NCBI RefSeq assembly: GCF_041914405.1
Contig: NZ_JAYSDK010000022.1
Coordinates: 1 to 64,000 of the forward strand
Length of the DNA stretch: 64,000 nt
Source: Zoogloea sp041914405
Lineage (GTDB): Bacteria; Pseudomonadota; Gammaproteobacteria; Burkholderiales; Rhodocyclaceae
Reading direction: 5' to 3'
The position numbers were made by a program, and so were the translations under genes. Position 1 is the stretch's first letter, and every line of letters starts with the position of its first letter. Of this stretch, positions 1 through 7,644 are shown piece after piece. Under the pieces are notes generated by a model. That model was not told where the DNA came from, did no database searches, and worked only from the letters and a program-made list of their open reading frames with translations.

Positions 1-1
1 C

Positions 2-514
2 ATCACCAAGGGCCGCTGGAACACGCTGCTGACCGCGCTGCAGCAGTTCAAGGATGACTACGACAAGAACCAGCCCTTGTGGCGCGTGCTGCCCGAGTTC
101 ATCGCCAAGCATCCGCGCTACGAGCGCATCGGACTGCACGACCTCTGCCAGCAGATCCACGACATCTACAAGCAGAACGATGTGGCTCGCCTGACCACCG
201 AGATGTACCTGTCGGACATGGTCCCGGCAATGAAGCCGGCCGACGCCTTCGCCAAGATGGCGCACCGGGAAATCGAGCGGGTGCCCATCGACGAGCTGGA
301 AGGCCGCGTCACCAGCGTGCTGCTGACCCCGTACCCGCCGGGCATTCCGCTGCTGATCCCGGGCGAGCGCTTCAACAAGACCGTGGTCCAGTACCTGCGC
401 TTCGCGCGGGAGTTCAACGACCGCTTCCCGGGCTTCGAGACCGACGTCCATGGTCTCGTGAAGGAAGAGCGCGACGGGCGTATCCACTACTACGTGGATT
501 GCGTGCGCGGCTGA
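2..514 (+). CDS. Orn/Lys/Arg decarboxylase, C-terminal part (5' end outside window)
   Basis: The reading frame is open from the window edge to the TGA at 512-514 and gives about 170 residues. They match the C-terminal domain of the large PLP-dependent (fold type I) ornithine/lysine/arginine decarboxylases, including the family segment PYPPGIPLLIPGE at 330-368, which ends near the subunit interface. Enzymes of this family decarboxylate basic amino acids to polyamine precursors or cadaverine and are usually 700-760 residues, so roughly three quarters lies upstream of the window. Substrate specificity cannot be read from this part. A strong intrinsic terminator follows directly. Confidence 0.88.
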   Translation: MTKGRWNTLLTALQQFKDDYDKNQPLWRVLPEFIAKHPRYERIGLHDLCQQIHDIYKQNDVARLTTEMYLSDMVPAMKPADAFAKMAHREIERVPIDELEGRVTSVLLTPYPPGIPLLIPGERFNKTVVQYLRFAREFNDRFPGFETDVHGLVKEERDGRIHYYVDCVRG

Positions 515-540
515 GCTTTGCCCCGGCCAGAATGAAAAAC

Positions 541-567
541 GCCGCGATGTGAATCGCGGCGTTTTTT
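541..567 (+). terminator. Rho-independent terminator of the decarboxylase gene
   Basis: A perfect 8-bp stem GCCGCGAT/ATCGCGGC with a GTGA loop is followed by GTTTTTTG, 27 nt after the decarboxylase stop codon. An A-run precedes the stem, so it could also work weakly in the other direction. Confidence 0.9.
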
Positions 568-648
568 GTTGTCGTCGGAGCAGGGAAGGAAGCGTGGCGT
601 GGATTAGGTGTGGGGCTCGGCTAACTCTGGGGCTGAGTTAACTGTGGG

Positions 649-708
649 GGGCGAATTCATTCGCCCACCGCCGGCTGACCAAGCTCCGCGGGCGAATGAA
701 TTCGCCCC
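649..708. repeat. REP-like pair of GGGCGAAT palindromes
   Basis: Two near-palindromic units, GGGCGAATTCATTCGCCC (649-666) and GGGCGAATGAATTCGCCC (690-707), lie in inverted orientation about 24 nt apart between the decarboxylase terminator and the end of folA. The arms can pair within each unit or between the two units. The arrangement resembles extragenic palindromic (REP/BIME-type) repeats. The rest of 568-754 holds no gene I can see. Confidence 0.7.
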
Positions 709-754
709 TACTATTCGCCACTGCTCCGACATGATCTAACCCTCACCTCGCCGC

Positions 755-1258
755 TCAGGTGCCGCAGCGTTCGTAGGTGACGAAAGCGAAGGGCAAGCCT
801 GATTCGGCTACGTGGGGCTGGCGGGAAGCCTCCCGCCAGATGCCGCGATCGAGGTTCGGGAAGAAGGCGTCGCCAGCGTAGTCCCGGTCGATTTCGGTCA
901 GGATCAGGCGGTCGGCCAGCGGCAGGGCCTGGCCATAGAGCTCAGCGCCACCAATCACGAAGGCGATCTCCGCGTCGCCGGCAGCCGCCAGCGCAGCCTC
1001 CAGCCCGGTCACGACCGTGCCGCCTGGGGCCTGGAAGTCCGGGTTACGGCTGACCACGATGTTTAGCCGGCCGGGCAGCGGGCGGAAGGCGTCTGGGAGG
1101 GACTCCCAGGTCTTGCGGCCCATGATGACCGGCTTGCCGCGGGTCGTTTCGCGGAAGAACTTCATGTCCTCCGGCAGGTGCCAAGGCAAGCGGTTTTCGA
1201 TGCCGATGACGCCGCCGCGGGCACAGGCGGCGATCAACGCGAGCAGCGGGCGCGCCAT
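755..1258 (-). CDS. folA: Dihydrofolate reductase
   Basis: This 167-residue protein reduces 7,8-dihydrofolate to tetrahydrofolate with NADPH, in the cytoplasm. The LPW motif is at 24-26, the proton-relay acid (equivalent to E. coli Asp27) is Asp31 in LPEDMKFF, and the NADPH-binding MGRKTWESL (46-54) and IGGAELY (around 122-128) segments are all present. Length is normal for a chromosomal DHFR. It lies one base downstream of thyA on the same strand, so the two are almost certainly co-transcribed. This is sensible because thymidylate synthase oxidises the folate that this enzyme regenerates. Confidence 0.97.
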   Translation of the reverse strand: MARPLLALIAACARGGVIGIENRLPWHLPEDMKFFRETTRGKPVIMGRKTWESLPDAFRPLPGRLNIVVSRNPDFQAPGGTVVTGLEAALAAAGDAEIAFVIGGAELYGQALPLADRLILTEIDRDYAGDAFFPNLDRGIWREASRQPHVAESGLPFAFVTYERCGT

Positions 1259-1259
1259 C

Positions 1260-2054
1260 TCAGACCGCCACCGGCGCGGAGATGTGCGGATGCGGGTCGT
1301 AGCCCTCCAGCGTGAAGTCCTCGATCTTGAAGTCGAAGATGCTCTTCACGTCCGGGTTGATGCGCATCGTCGGCAGGGTGCGCGGCTCGCGGGACAACTG
1401 CAGCTGGGTCTGTTCCAGGTGATTCACGTAGAGATGGCAGTCACCGCCGGTCCATACGAAATCGCCGAGCTCGTAGCCGCACACCTGGGCCACCATCATC
1501 GTCAGTAGCGCGTAGCTGGCGATGTTGAAGGGCACGCCGAGGAAGATGTCGGCGCTGCGTTGGTACAGTTGGCAGGACAGCTTGCCGCCAGCGACGTAGA
1601 ACTGGAATAGGGCGTGGCACGGCGGCAGGGCCATGCGGTCCACCTCCGCCGGGTTCCAGGCCGACACGATGTGGCGGCGGGAGTCCGGGTTCTTCTTGAG
1701 CGCCTCGATGAGCTGGGCGATCTGGTCGATGCTGCGCCCATCGGGGGTTTCCCAGCGCCGCCACTGCTTGCCGTACACCGGGCCGAGTTCGCCGTTTTCA
1801 TCGGCCCATTCGTCCCAGATGGAAACCTTGTTGTCCTTCAGGTACTGGATGTTGGTGTCGCCGCGCAGGAACCACAGCAGCTCGTGAATGATCGAGCGGG
1901 TGTGCAGCTTTTTGGTGGTGAGCAGCGGGAAGCCTTCGGCGAGATCGAAACGCATTTGCCAGCCGAAGACGGAGAGGGTGCCGGTGCCGGTGCGGTCGTC
2001 CTTGCGGTGGCCGCGTTCCGCCACGTGGCGCATGAGTTCGAGGTACTGTCGCAT
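1260..2054 (-). CDS. thyA: Thymidylate synthase (ThyA type)
   Basis: This 264-residue enzyme methylates dUMP to dTMP using 5,10-methylenetetrahydrofolate. Its length equals that of E. coli ThyA. The nucleophile Cys146 in LPPCHALFQFYV, the phosphate-binding Arg in DRTGTGT (20-26) and RRH (126-128), and the C-terminal API/PVAV-like end are visible. The start MRQYLELM fits the family. It is first gene of the thyA-folA unit; the region 2055-2211 upstream is shared with the divergent PilZ-like gene and must contain both promoters. Confidence 0.97.
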   Translation of the reverse strand: MRQYLELMRHVAERGHRKDDRTGTGTLSVFGWQMRFDLAEGFPLLTTKKLHTRSIIHELLWFLRGDTNIQYLKDNKVSIWDEWADENGELGPVYGKQWRRWETPDGRSIDQIAQLIEALKKNPDSRRHIVSAWNPAEVDRMALPPCHALFQFYVAGGKLSCQLYQRSADIFLGVPFNIASYALLTMMVAQVCGYELGDFVWTGGDCHLYVNHLEQTQLQLSREPRTLPTMRINPDVKSIFDFKIEDFTLEGYDPHPHISAPVAV

Positions 2055-2211
2055 GGGACGCCAAAAGCTTGAATTTTAACCGATACCTTCGGGGGGCGGG
2101 GATGCGGATTTCCACGATCCGGGGTCCGCGGGGTCGGCAAGCCGCCAGGCCCTTTGTGCTACCATCGCCGCGCGTTGCGAACATATTTTTCGGCAGGGCC
2201 GTAACGGGGAG

Positions 2212-3666
2212 ATGGCGATCGTCATGGTACTGGGTTCTGTTGCCGGAAGTGTGCATCCGCTCCTTGAAGCCGAGTCCCTGAACGAGGTACTCGGAGGGAT
2301 TGCCGCCAGTGCGGCGCCGGCGGCGCTGGTTGAGCTCATCCGCTGGCTGGATTCCTTCCATTACGAGGCGCAGCTATCGCCGGCTGAGCTGGCGCGTCTC
2401 GTCGTCTTGCTCGATGAGGCGGCCCAGCCCCATCTGCGTCAGGCGGCCAGTCTTTACCTTTCCAATGTCCTGGGTTCCCGCAGCATCCGCTACAAGGTGC
2501 TGGGCCAGGATTTCTATGCCAGCTTGGGGCGGGCCTATGCCTTGGTGCTGGCAAGCCGGCCGGAGGGCATTGAGCCCGACGCTCAGTTGGCGTTGCTGTT
2601 GCGTTCCGTCCGTTGCGCCAATGGAGAGATGAAGTGGGCCGCTTTCGATTACCAGGACCTGCCGGCTGAGAGCTGGCGCCGTGCCGGCGAGGCCTATCGG
2701 GAGGCCTGTGAGCTGGAGCGGTTGGATAGTCCGGTGCTGGTCCGCGAAGGGCGGGAGACGCGTTCCACTGTACGGCGGGAGTTCGTCCGCCTGGTGGCCA
2801 TGAAGAGCGCCAGCCTCGACCAGTTGGCGCCGGAGCGCATCGAGGCGATCGACAAGCTGGTGTGTCATCTGCAGCATGTGCTGGAACTGCGTCAGCAGCC
2901 TGGCAAGGGACAGCCCTTTGCGGTGGACCTGGAAACCCTGGCGCCTCCGCGGCGCTACGCGGTGCAGCCGGCGGAACCGTCGGTGGCGATGCGCTATTTC
3001 GATCCTGCCAACGCCATGCCGGCGTTGAGCGAGCTGGGGCGTGATGCGGGAGGCGTGGGCAGCCGCTTCGATGGCATGAATAGTTCGACAGTCGCGGGGG
3101 CCGTCCGTCACCTGCTCCGTCACTGGGGGGCACAGCCACCGACGCGGCGCTTCCGGCGTCATCCGGTTGGCGGTGCTTTGTCCCTGGCCACGGGCCTGGG
3201 CTTCATCCGGTCCCTTATCTCCGGTGACGCCTTGCTGCGGCCGGCGGCCGCGTGGACCTTGCGTGATGCCAGTCGTAACGGTTTCGGCGTGCAGGGGGCG
3301 ATGATGGATCCCGAGGTCTGCCGGGTCGGCAACCTGGTCGCCGCGCATCTGGGGGAGAACGGGCGCTGGGTGCTCGGCCTTGTCCGCCGGGTGCGAATCG
3401 ATGGCAAGGGCAGGGCGGCCGTGGGGGTTCAGCGCCTTGCCGATGATCCACGGCCGGTGATTCTGGATGACGGGGGGCGGAGCTGGAACGGAATCCTGTG
3501 TGATCCGCCGATCCGCGGCCGGGCGGTGCGAATTGTCTGCGAGCCGGGTGCCGCGAGCGGTGGGGCGATCTTCCTCAAGGTTGGTGATCGCACGCTCAAG
3601 ATGCAGGGTGGCCCCGTCCTGTCCGCAGGCCTGGGCTATCAGGTTATGGGCGGCCAGCTGCTCTGA
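2212..3666 (+). CDS. PilZ-like protein with a long helical N-terminal region, probable c-di-GMP effector
   Basis: The protein has 484 residues and no signal peptide or membrane segment. About 300 residues of mostly helical, leucine/alanine-rich sequence come first. The C-terminal part carries the two signature elements of PilZ domains: an RxxxR (Arg312 to Arg316, in TRRFRRHPV) and a DxSxxG (Asp352, Ser354, Gly357, in RDASRNG), followed by a beta-rich stretch. The spacing between the two motifs, about 40 residues, is longer than in simple PilZ domains. If it is functional it would bind c-di-GMP through those arginines. The start could instead be the ATG at 2224. The output partner is unknown. 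It stands alone, divergent from thyA and convergent with metY. Confidence 0.6.
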   Translation: MAIVMVLGSVAGSVHPLLEAESLNEVLGGIAASAAPAALVELIRWLDSFHYEAQLSPAELARLVVLLDEAAQPHLRQAASLYLSNVLGSRSIRYKVLGQDFYASLGRAYALVLASRPEGIEPDAQLALLLRSVRCANGEMKWAAFDYQDLPAESWRRAGEAYREACELERLDSPVLVREGRETRSTVRREFVRLVAMKSASLDQLAPERIEAIDKLVCHLQHVLELRQQPGKGQPFAVDLETLAPPRRYAVQPAEPSVAMRYFDPANAMPALSELGRDAGGVGSRFDGMNSSTVAGAVRHLLRHWGAQPPTRRFRRHPVGGALSLATGLGFIRSLISGDALLRPAAAWTLRDASRNGFGVQGAMMDPEVCRVGNLVAAHLGENGRWVLGLVRRVRIDGKGRAAVGVQRLADDPRPVILDDGGRSWNGILCDPPIRGRAVRIVCEPGAASGGAIFLKVGDRTLKMQGGPVLSAGLGYQVMGGQLL

Positions 3667-3671
3667 ACATG

Positions 3672-3698
3672 CCGGTGCTCCGCCAGGCGGGGCACCGG
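3672..3698. terminator. GC-rich hairpin between convergent genes
   Basis: Two 13-nt arms, CCGGTGCTCCGCC and GGCGGGGCACCGG, pair with one mismatch and separate the stop codons of the PilZ-like gene and metY. There is no T-run, so this is a possible bidirectional pause or terminator rather than a textbook one. Confidence 0.4.
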
Positions 3699-3714
3699 AT
3701 GCTGTGGCAGGTGC

Positions 3715-4998
3715 TCAGACTGCGGCCAGGGCCTGGTCCAGATCAGCCAGGATGTCGTCGATGTGCTCGATGCCGATAGACAGGCGCACCATGTCTTCGG
3801 ACACGCCGGCCTTCACCATCTCTTCCGGCGACAGCTGGCGGTGGGTGGTGGACGCCGGGTGGCAGGCCAGGCTCTTGCTGTCGCCGATATTCACCAGGCG
3901 GGTGACCAGCTTGAGGGCATCCTGGAAGCGTCCGCCGGCGGCTTTGCCGTCACCGTCCGCGCTCTTCACGCCGAAGTTGAGGATGCCGGAGGCACGCCCG
4001 CCCATGTATTTGTGGACCAGCCCGTTGTGGGGGTGCTCCGGCAGGCCGGCGTAATTGACCCATGCCACCTTGGCGTGACCCTTCAGGAACTCGGCGACCT
4101 TCTGGGTGTTTTCGCAGATGCGGTCCATGCGCAGGGCGAGGGTCTCGATGCCCTGCAGGATCAGGAAGGCGTTGAAGGGGCTGATCGCGGCGCCCATGTT
4201 GCGCAGCGGTACGACGCGGGCGCGGCCGATGTAGGCGGCCGGGCCGAGCGCTTCCGTATACACCACGCCGTGGTAGGAGACGTCCGGTTCGTTGAGGCGG
4301 CGGAAGCGTTCCTTGTGCTCCGCCCACGGGAACTTGCCGCTGTCGACGATGATGCCGCCGATGGAATTGCCGTGGCCGCCCAGGTACTTGGTGAGGGAGT
4401 GCACCACGATGTCGGCACCGTGTTCGATCGGGCGGCACAGGTAGGGGGAGGGCACAGTGTTGTCGACGATCAGCGGAATGCCATGAGCGTGGGCGATGGC
4501 GGCCAGCGGCTCGAAATCGGTGATGTTGCCCAGCGGATTGCCGACCGATTCACAGTAGATCGCCTTGGTGCGCTCATCGATCAGCGGTGCGAAGGAGTCC
4601 GGATCCCGGTAGTCGGCGAAGCGGACATTGATGCCAATCTGCGGCAGCGTGTGGGCGAACAGGTTGTAGGTGCCGCCGTACAGGGTAGAGGCCGACACGA
4701 TGTTGTCGCCGGCTTCGGCAATGGTCTGGATCGCGTAGCTGATGGCGGCCATGCCGGAGGCCAGGGCCAGGCCGGCAATGCCGCCTTCCATCGCCGCCAC
4801 CCGCGCTTCGAGCACCGCCTGCGTGGGGTTCATGATCCGGGTGTAGATATTGCCGGCCACCTTCAGGTCGAACAGATCGGCGCCGTGCTGGGTGTCGTCG
4901 AAGGCATAGGAGGTTGTCTGGTAGATCGGCACGGCCACCGCCTTGGTGGTCGGGTCCGGGCTGTAGCCGCCGTGGACGGCAAGGGTTTCCAGTTTCAT
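3715..4998 (-). CDS. metY: O-acetylhomoserine aminocarboxypropyltransferase (sulfhydrylase)
   Basis: This 427-residue PLP enzyme of the Cys/Met metabolism family makes homocysteine from O-acetylhomoserine and sulfide. The internal aldimine lysine is Lys204 in HSLTKYLGGHG, and the cofactor-binding ASGMAAI (80-86) and ESVGNP (150-155) motifs are present. Length (about 430, longer than cystathionine gamma-synthases) and the insert with NNLGAA/SPF-type sequence (RNMGAAISPF) favour MetY over MetB/MetZ. A GGAG Shine-Dalgarno lies 9 nt upstream of the ATG. It is monocistronic between two convergent or divergent neighbours. Confidence 0.93.
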   Translation of the reverse strand: MKLETLAVHGGYSPDPTTKAVAVPIYQTTSYAFDDTQHGADLFDLKVAGNIYTRIMNPTQAVLEARVAAMEGGIAGLALASGMAAISYAIQTIAEAGDNIVSASTLYGGTYNLFAHTLPQIGINVRFADYRDPDSFAPLIDERTKAIYCESVGNPLGNITDFEPLAAIAHAHGIPLIVDNTVPSPYLCRPIEHGADIVVHSLTKYLGGHGNSIGGIIVDSGKFPWAEHKERFRRLNEPDVSYHGVVYTEALGPAAYIGRARVVPLRNMGAAISPFNAFLILQGIETLALRMDRICENTQKVAEFLKGHAKVAWVNYAGLPEHPHNGLVHKYMGGRASGILNFGVKSADGDGKAAGGRFQDALKLVTRLVNIGDSKSLACHPASTTHRQLSPEEMVKAGVSEDMVRLSIGIEHIDDILADLDQALAAV

Positions 4999-5214
4999 CG
5001 AGTTTTTCTCCGTATTTTTTGAAGGCGCACTGCATCAGGCCGCCGAATGATACGCCGTTTATCCACACCGGGTTTTCCCGGTGGCCATTGCGGGAATTGC
5101 CACCTCGCCGACGTCCCGGTGTTGATGGATAATGTCGGCCGCATCGCCTTGTCCGGCGCGGTTTTGCTGGCGCCGGAGCATGCCAAATAAGAATAGTTGG
5201 AGGAGGAGAGTTAC

Positions 5215-5595
5215 ATGGAGATCAAGAAACGCCACGCCACCTGGCTCGAACTGGCTGCCGCGCGGCTGTCTCTGCTGGGACAGGGGCGGATTCGTCTGCA
5301 CGCGCTGACCGGTGGTGGCTGCCACAGTTGCCTGGGCATCACGCTGAACGGGCGCTGGCTGTGCGCCAACGATGGACGGCTGACGATTTTCGATTGCCGC
5401 GAGGCGGCCCGGCGCTTTCTCGAGTTGCTGCGCATCGACAAGGTTGAAGACGGCGATACGGCAGCGCTGCCGAGTGGTTCCGACGTGCAGTGCATGCGTC
5501 TGGGCACGCGTGGGCTGCGCGTCTGCAATGGGCGTGGCACTCCGGCGCGTACCACCTTTGATGCACCCCGTTGCATGGTGCCCCAGGCCTGCTAG
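5215..5595 (+). CDS. Hypothetical cysteine-containing small protein
   Basis: It encodes 126 residues of unrecognised family. I chose the ATG at 5215 because a strong GGAGGAGGAG Shine-Dalgarno (5199-5208) sits 6 nt in front; an upstream TTG at 5197 would overlap that site. The protein is basic at the N-terminus, has no signal peptide or membrane helix, and contains six cysteines, two in GGCHSCLG and the rest scattered to the C-terminal Cys. Its stop codon overlaps that of the convergent macro-domain gene by 4 nt. Confidence 0.6.
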   Translation: MEIKKRHATWLELAAARLSLLGQGRIRLHALTGGGCHSCLGITLNGRWLCANDGRLTIFDCREAARRFLELLRIDKVEDGDTAALPSGSDVQCMRLGTRGLRVCNGRGTPARTTFDAPRCMVPQAC

Positions 5596-6098
5596 CCGAG
5601 GGCTTCGTCGAGGATCGCCTTGAGCTGCGGGTCGAAGGCAACCAGCACGATTTCTTCGAATGATGGGTTGCGTTCGGCCGCGGCCCGGCATTCCGTCACC
5701 GCGATGCGGGCGGCCTCCTGCAACGGAAAGCCGTAGGCGCCACAACTGATCGCCGGTAGGGCCAGGGTCCGCAGGGCATGTTCCGTGGCCAGCTGCAGGC
5801 TGTTGCGGTAGCAGGAGGCCAAAGCCGCAGCTTCGCCATGCTGGCCCCCGTGCCATACCGGGCCGACGGTATGGATTACGTGGCGGGCGGGAAGCCGGAA
5901 TCCTGGTGTGATGCGCGCTTCGCCGGTCGGGCAGCCGCCGAGTCCGGCGCAATAGGCCCTCAGTTCGGGGCCGGCGGCCCGGTGGATGGCTCCATCCACA
6001 CCGCCACCACCAAGCAAGGACGAATTGGCCGCATTCACGATGGCATCGACCGCCAACGTGGTGATGTCGCCCTGCCAGGTTCTGATCGTCGTGCCCAT
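5592..6098 (-). CDS. Macro-domain O-acetyl-ADP-ribose deacetylase (YmdB-like)
   Basis: This 168-residue protein is a stand-alone macro domain. The ligand loops are clear: GDITTLAVDAIVNAANSSL (10-28) with the catalytic-region Asn, GGGGVDGAIHRAAG (30-43), and the second loop PAISCGAYGFP near 115. Members of this group hydrolyse O-acetyl-ADP-ribose and remove ADP-ribose from modified acidic side chains. A GGAGAGA ribosome site precedes the ATG. The gene is divergent from parA, so the two share the 6099-6229 promoter region. Confidence 0.9.
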   Translation of the reverse strand: MGTTIRTWQGDITTLAVDAIVNAANSSLLGGGGVDGAIHRAAGPELRAYCAGLGGCPTGEARITPGFRLPARHVIHTVGPVWHGGQHGEAAALASCYRNSLQLATEHALRTLALPAISCGAYGFPLQEAARIAVTECRAAAERNPSFEEIVLVAFDPQLKAILDEALG

Positions 6099-6199
6099 CT
6101 TTGTCTCTCCTTGCCCGTGCTTTCGGCGCGCTGCCGCTTGAATCCCCGCATCTTGCCGCGGCGCCCACGGCTTGCCAATTCATTCTGTTCGCGCAAGAA

Positions 6200-6212
6200 T
6201 AATACGGTATTA
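6200..6212. promoter_or_regulatory. 13-bp palindrome upstream of the ParA-like gene (candidate operator)
   Basis: TAATAC-G-GTATTA is a perfect inverted repeat in an AT-rich patch ending 17 nt before the GTG start of the ParA-like gene. Position and size suit an autoregulatory site for the downstream ribbon-helix-helix-like protein. No experimental support exists here; the assignment is inference. Confidence 0.4.
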
Positions 6213-6229
6213 CGCAATCAGGGGGCCGA

Positions 6230-6889
6230 GTGGCCAAGCCAAAGGTGATTACCGTCCTGTCCCAGAAGGGAGGGGCGGGCAAGTCGACGCTCACGATGCA
6301 ACTGGCCGGCGGGCTCGCGCATAGCGGGCGCAAGGTCGCCATCGTCGATCTGGATCCTCAGGAAACCGCTCTGCGCTGGGCCCAGGCCGCGCCAGAGGGT
6401 TTTCCGGCGTCGGTATCGAGGCTGGATGGAGCGCCTGCCGGGCTGCATGCCTTCATCAAGCAGGGGTGCCGTGGTGCGGACATCGTGCTGCTCGACTGTC
6501 CGCCGTCCATCGAGCACGCCGCCACCCTCGCGGCATTGCAGGAGGCCGATGTGGCGCTGGTGCCGGTGGTGCCTAGCCCGGCGGACCTGTGGTCCACCAA
6601 GGGCGTGGAACGTCTGATCCTGCAGGTGCAGGCCAGCCGCAAGGGGTTGAAGGCGGCGCTGGTCCCCAATCGGGTGCTGCGTACCAACCTGGCGTGGGAT
6701 GTCCTCGAGGTGATGCGGGAGTTCACCCTCCCGGTGCTGGGGGCGGCCCTGTCCCAACGCAATGCCTTTGCCCAGAGTGCGGTGATTGGCGGCACGGTCT
6801 ATCAGCTTGGTCGCGCTGGCCTGGAGGCCGCGCGCGAGGTAGACAAACTGGTTGCGGAAGTCTTGAAACTCACTGGAGAAAAGTCATGA
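6230..6889 (+). CDS. Small ParA/MinD-type ATPase (orphan, type Ib-like)
   Basis: This 219-residue Walker ATPase has the deviant Walker A motif KGGAGKST (13-20) with its signature lysine, the A' segment VDLDPQ (39-44) and Walker B IVLLDCPPS (85-93). It lacks an N-terminal DNA-binding extension, as in the small ParF-like ATPases of type Ib partition systems and in orphan ParA proteins that position cellular cargo. Translation starts at GTG. The stop overlaps the ATG of the next gene (ATGA), so it is translationally coupled to a Lys/Ala/Pro-rich protein that is the obvious partner. No parS array or ParB-type gene with a ParB/Srx nuclease fold is nearby. Cargo is unknown. Confidence 0.85.
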   Translation: MAKPKVITVLSQKGGAGKSTLTMQLAGGLAHSGRKVAIVDLDPQETALRWAQAAPEGFPASVSRLDGAPAGLHAFIKQGCRGADIVLLDCPPSIEHAATLAALQEADVALVPVVPSPADLWSTKGVERLILQVQASRKGLKAALVPNRVLRTNLAWDVLEVMREFTLPVLGAALSQRNAFAQSAVIGGTVYQLGRAGLEAAREVDKLVAEVLKLTGEKS

Positions 6890-7635
6890 ACAGCAAGGTC
6901 AAGTCTGCGCTGCGTTCCACGCTGCAGCAGGAAACCAAATCCCTCGAAACCCGTCTTCCCGAAGCCGCCGTGCCCGTAAAGGTCGAGGCCGTTGCTGCGG
7001 AGCCGGCGCCGGTCGCCCCCGTTCCCGCCCCCGCAGTGGAGAGCGCGCCCGCAGTCGTGGCGCCTGCCGCCGTGGTCGCCCCTACGGCACCGGCCGTATC
7101 GGCTCCTGCTCCGGCTGCCGCCGCCAAGCCCGCTGCGACGCCGGCGAGGGTGGTCAAGCCCGCACGGGCGAAGCCGGCACCGGCTGCCAAGGTGGTGAAG
7201 GCGCCTGCCGCCAAGCTCAAGGTCGAGGACAAGGCCGTTGCGGTTCAGGCCCTTGAGCCGGCTCCCGTCCCCGCCAAGAAGCCCAAGGTGGTGAAGGCCG
7301 ACAAGCCAGCCAAGGTGGAGAAGGTCGAGAAGCTGGAGAAAACCGAGAAGGTGGCGAAGCCGGTCAAGGCGCCGAAGGCTGAAAAGCCGGCCAAGGTCGA
7401 CAAGCCGGCCAAGGCCAGCCGCGAGAAGGTGGTGCGCGATTCCTTCTCGATGCCGAAGAGCGAGCACGCCCAACTCAAGACGCTGCGTGAAACTTTGGCC
7501 AAGGCCGGCCGGATCTGCACCAAGTCCGAACTGCTGCGTGCCGGCGTGCAACTGTTGCTGAAGGAATCCCCGGCCAGCACTCGCGCGCTGGTGGAGCGCC
7601 TGTCGGTGGTGCCGAAGGGCAAGAGCGCCAAGTAA
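6886..7635 (+). CDS. Ala/Pro/Lys-rich protein with C-terminal RHH-like segment, likely ParA partner
   Basis: The protein has 249 residues in three parts. There is a short charged N-terminus (1-30), a low-complexity region of about 150 residues in Ala/Pro/Val and then Lys/Val/Glu repeats (AKP-type, reminiscent of histone H1-like tails), and a conserved-looking folded end from residue 182. The end reads VVRDSFSMPKSEHAQL... then two helices, with RDSFSMPKSE as a plausible beta strand followed by helix-turn-helix, the pattern of ribbon-helix-helix DNA-binding proteins. Coupling to the ParA-like gene (4-nt overlap) suggests it is its ATPase-stimulating or adaptor partner, by analogy to ParG in ParF/ParG systems. 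The family is not recognised by name. Confidence 0.65.
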   Translation: MNSKVKSALRSTLQQETKSLETRLPEAAVPVKVEAVAAEPAPVAPVPAPAVESAPAVVAPAAVVAPTAPAVSAPAPAAAAKPAATPARVVKPARAKPAPAAKVVKAPAAKLKVEDKAVAVQALEPAPVPAKKPKVVKADKPAKVEKVEKLEKTEKVAKPVKAPKAEKPAKVDKPAKASREKVVRDSFSMPKSEHAQLKTLRETLAKAGRICTKSELLRAGVQLLLKESPASTRALVERLSVVPKGKSAK

Positions 7636-7644
7636 AGAGGTGCG

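Noticed and set aside
3763..5022. A 419-codon rightward open frame opposite metY
   Set aside because: Antisense shadow of a high-GC gene; its translation is Val/Gly/His-rich with no motif.
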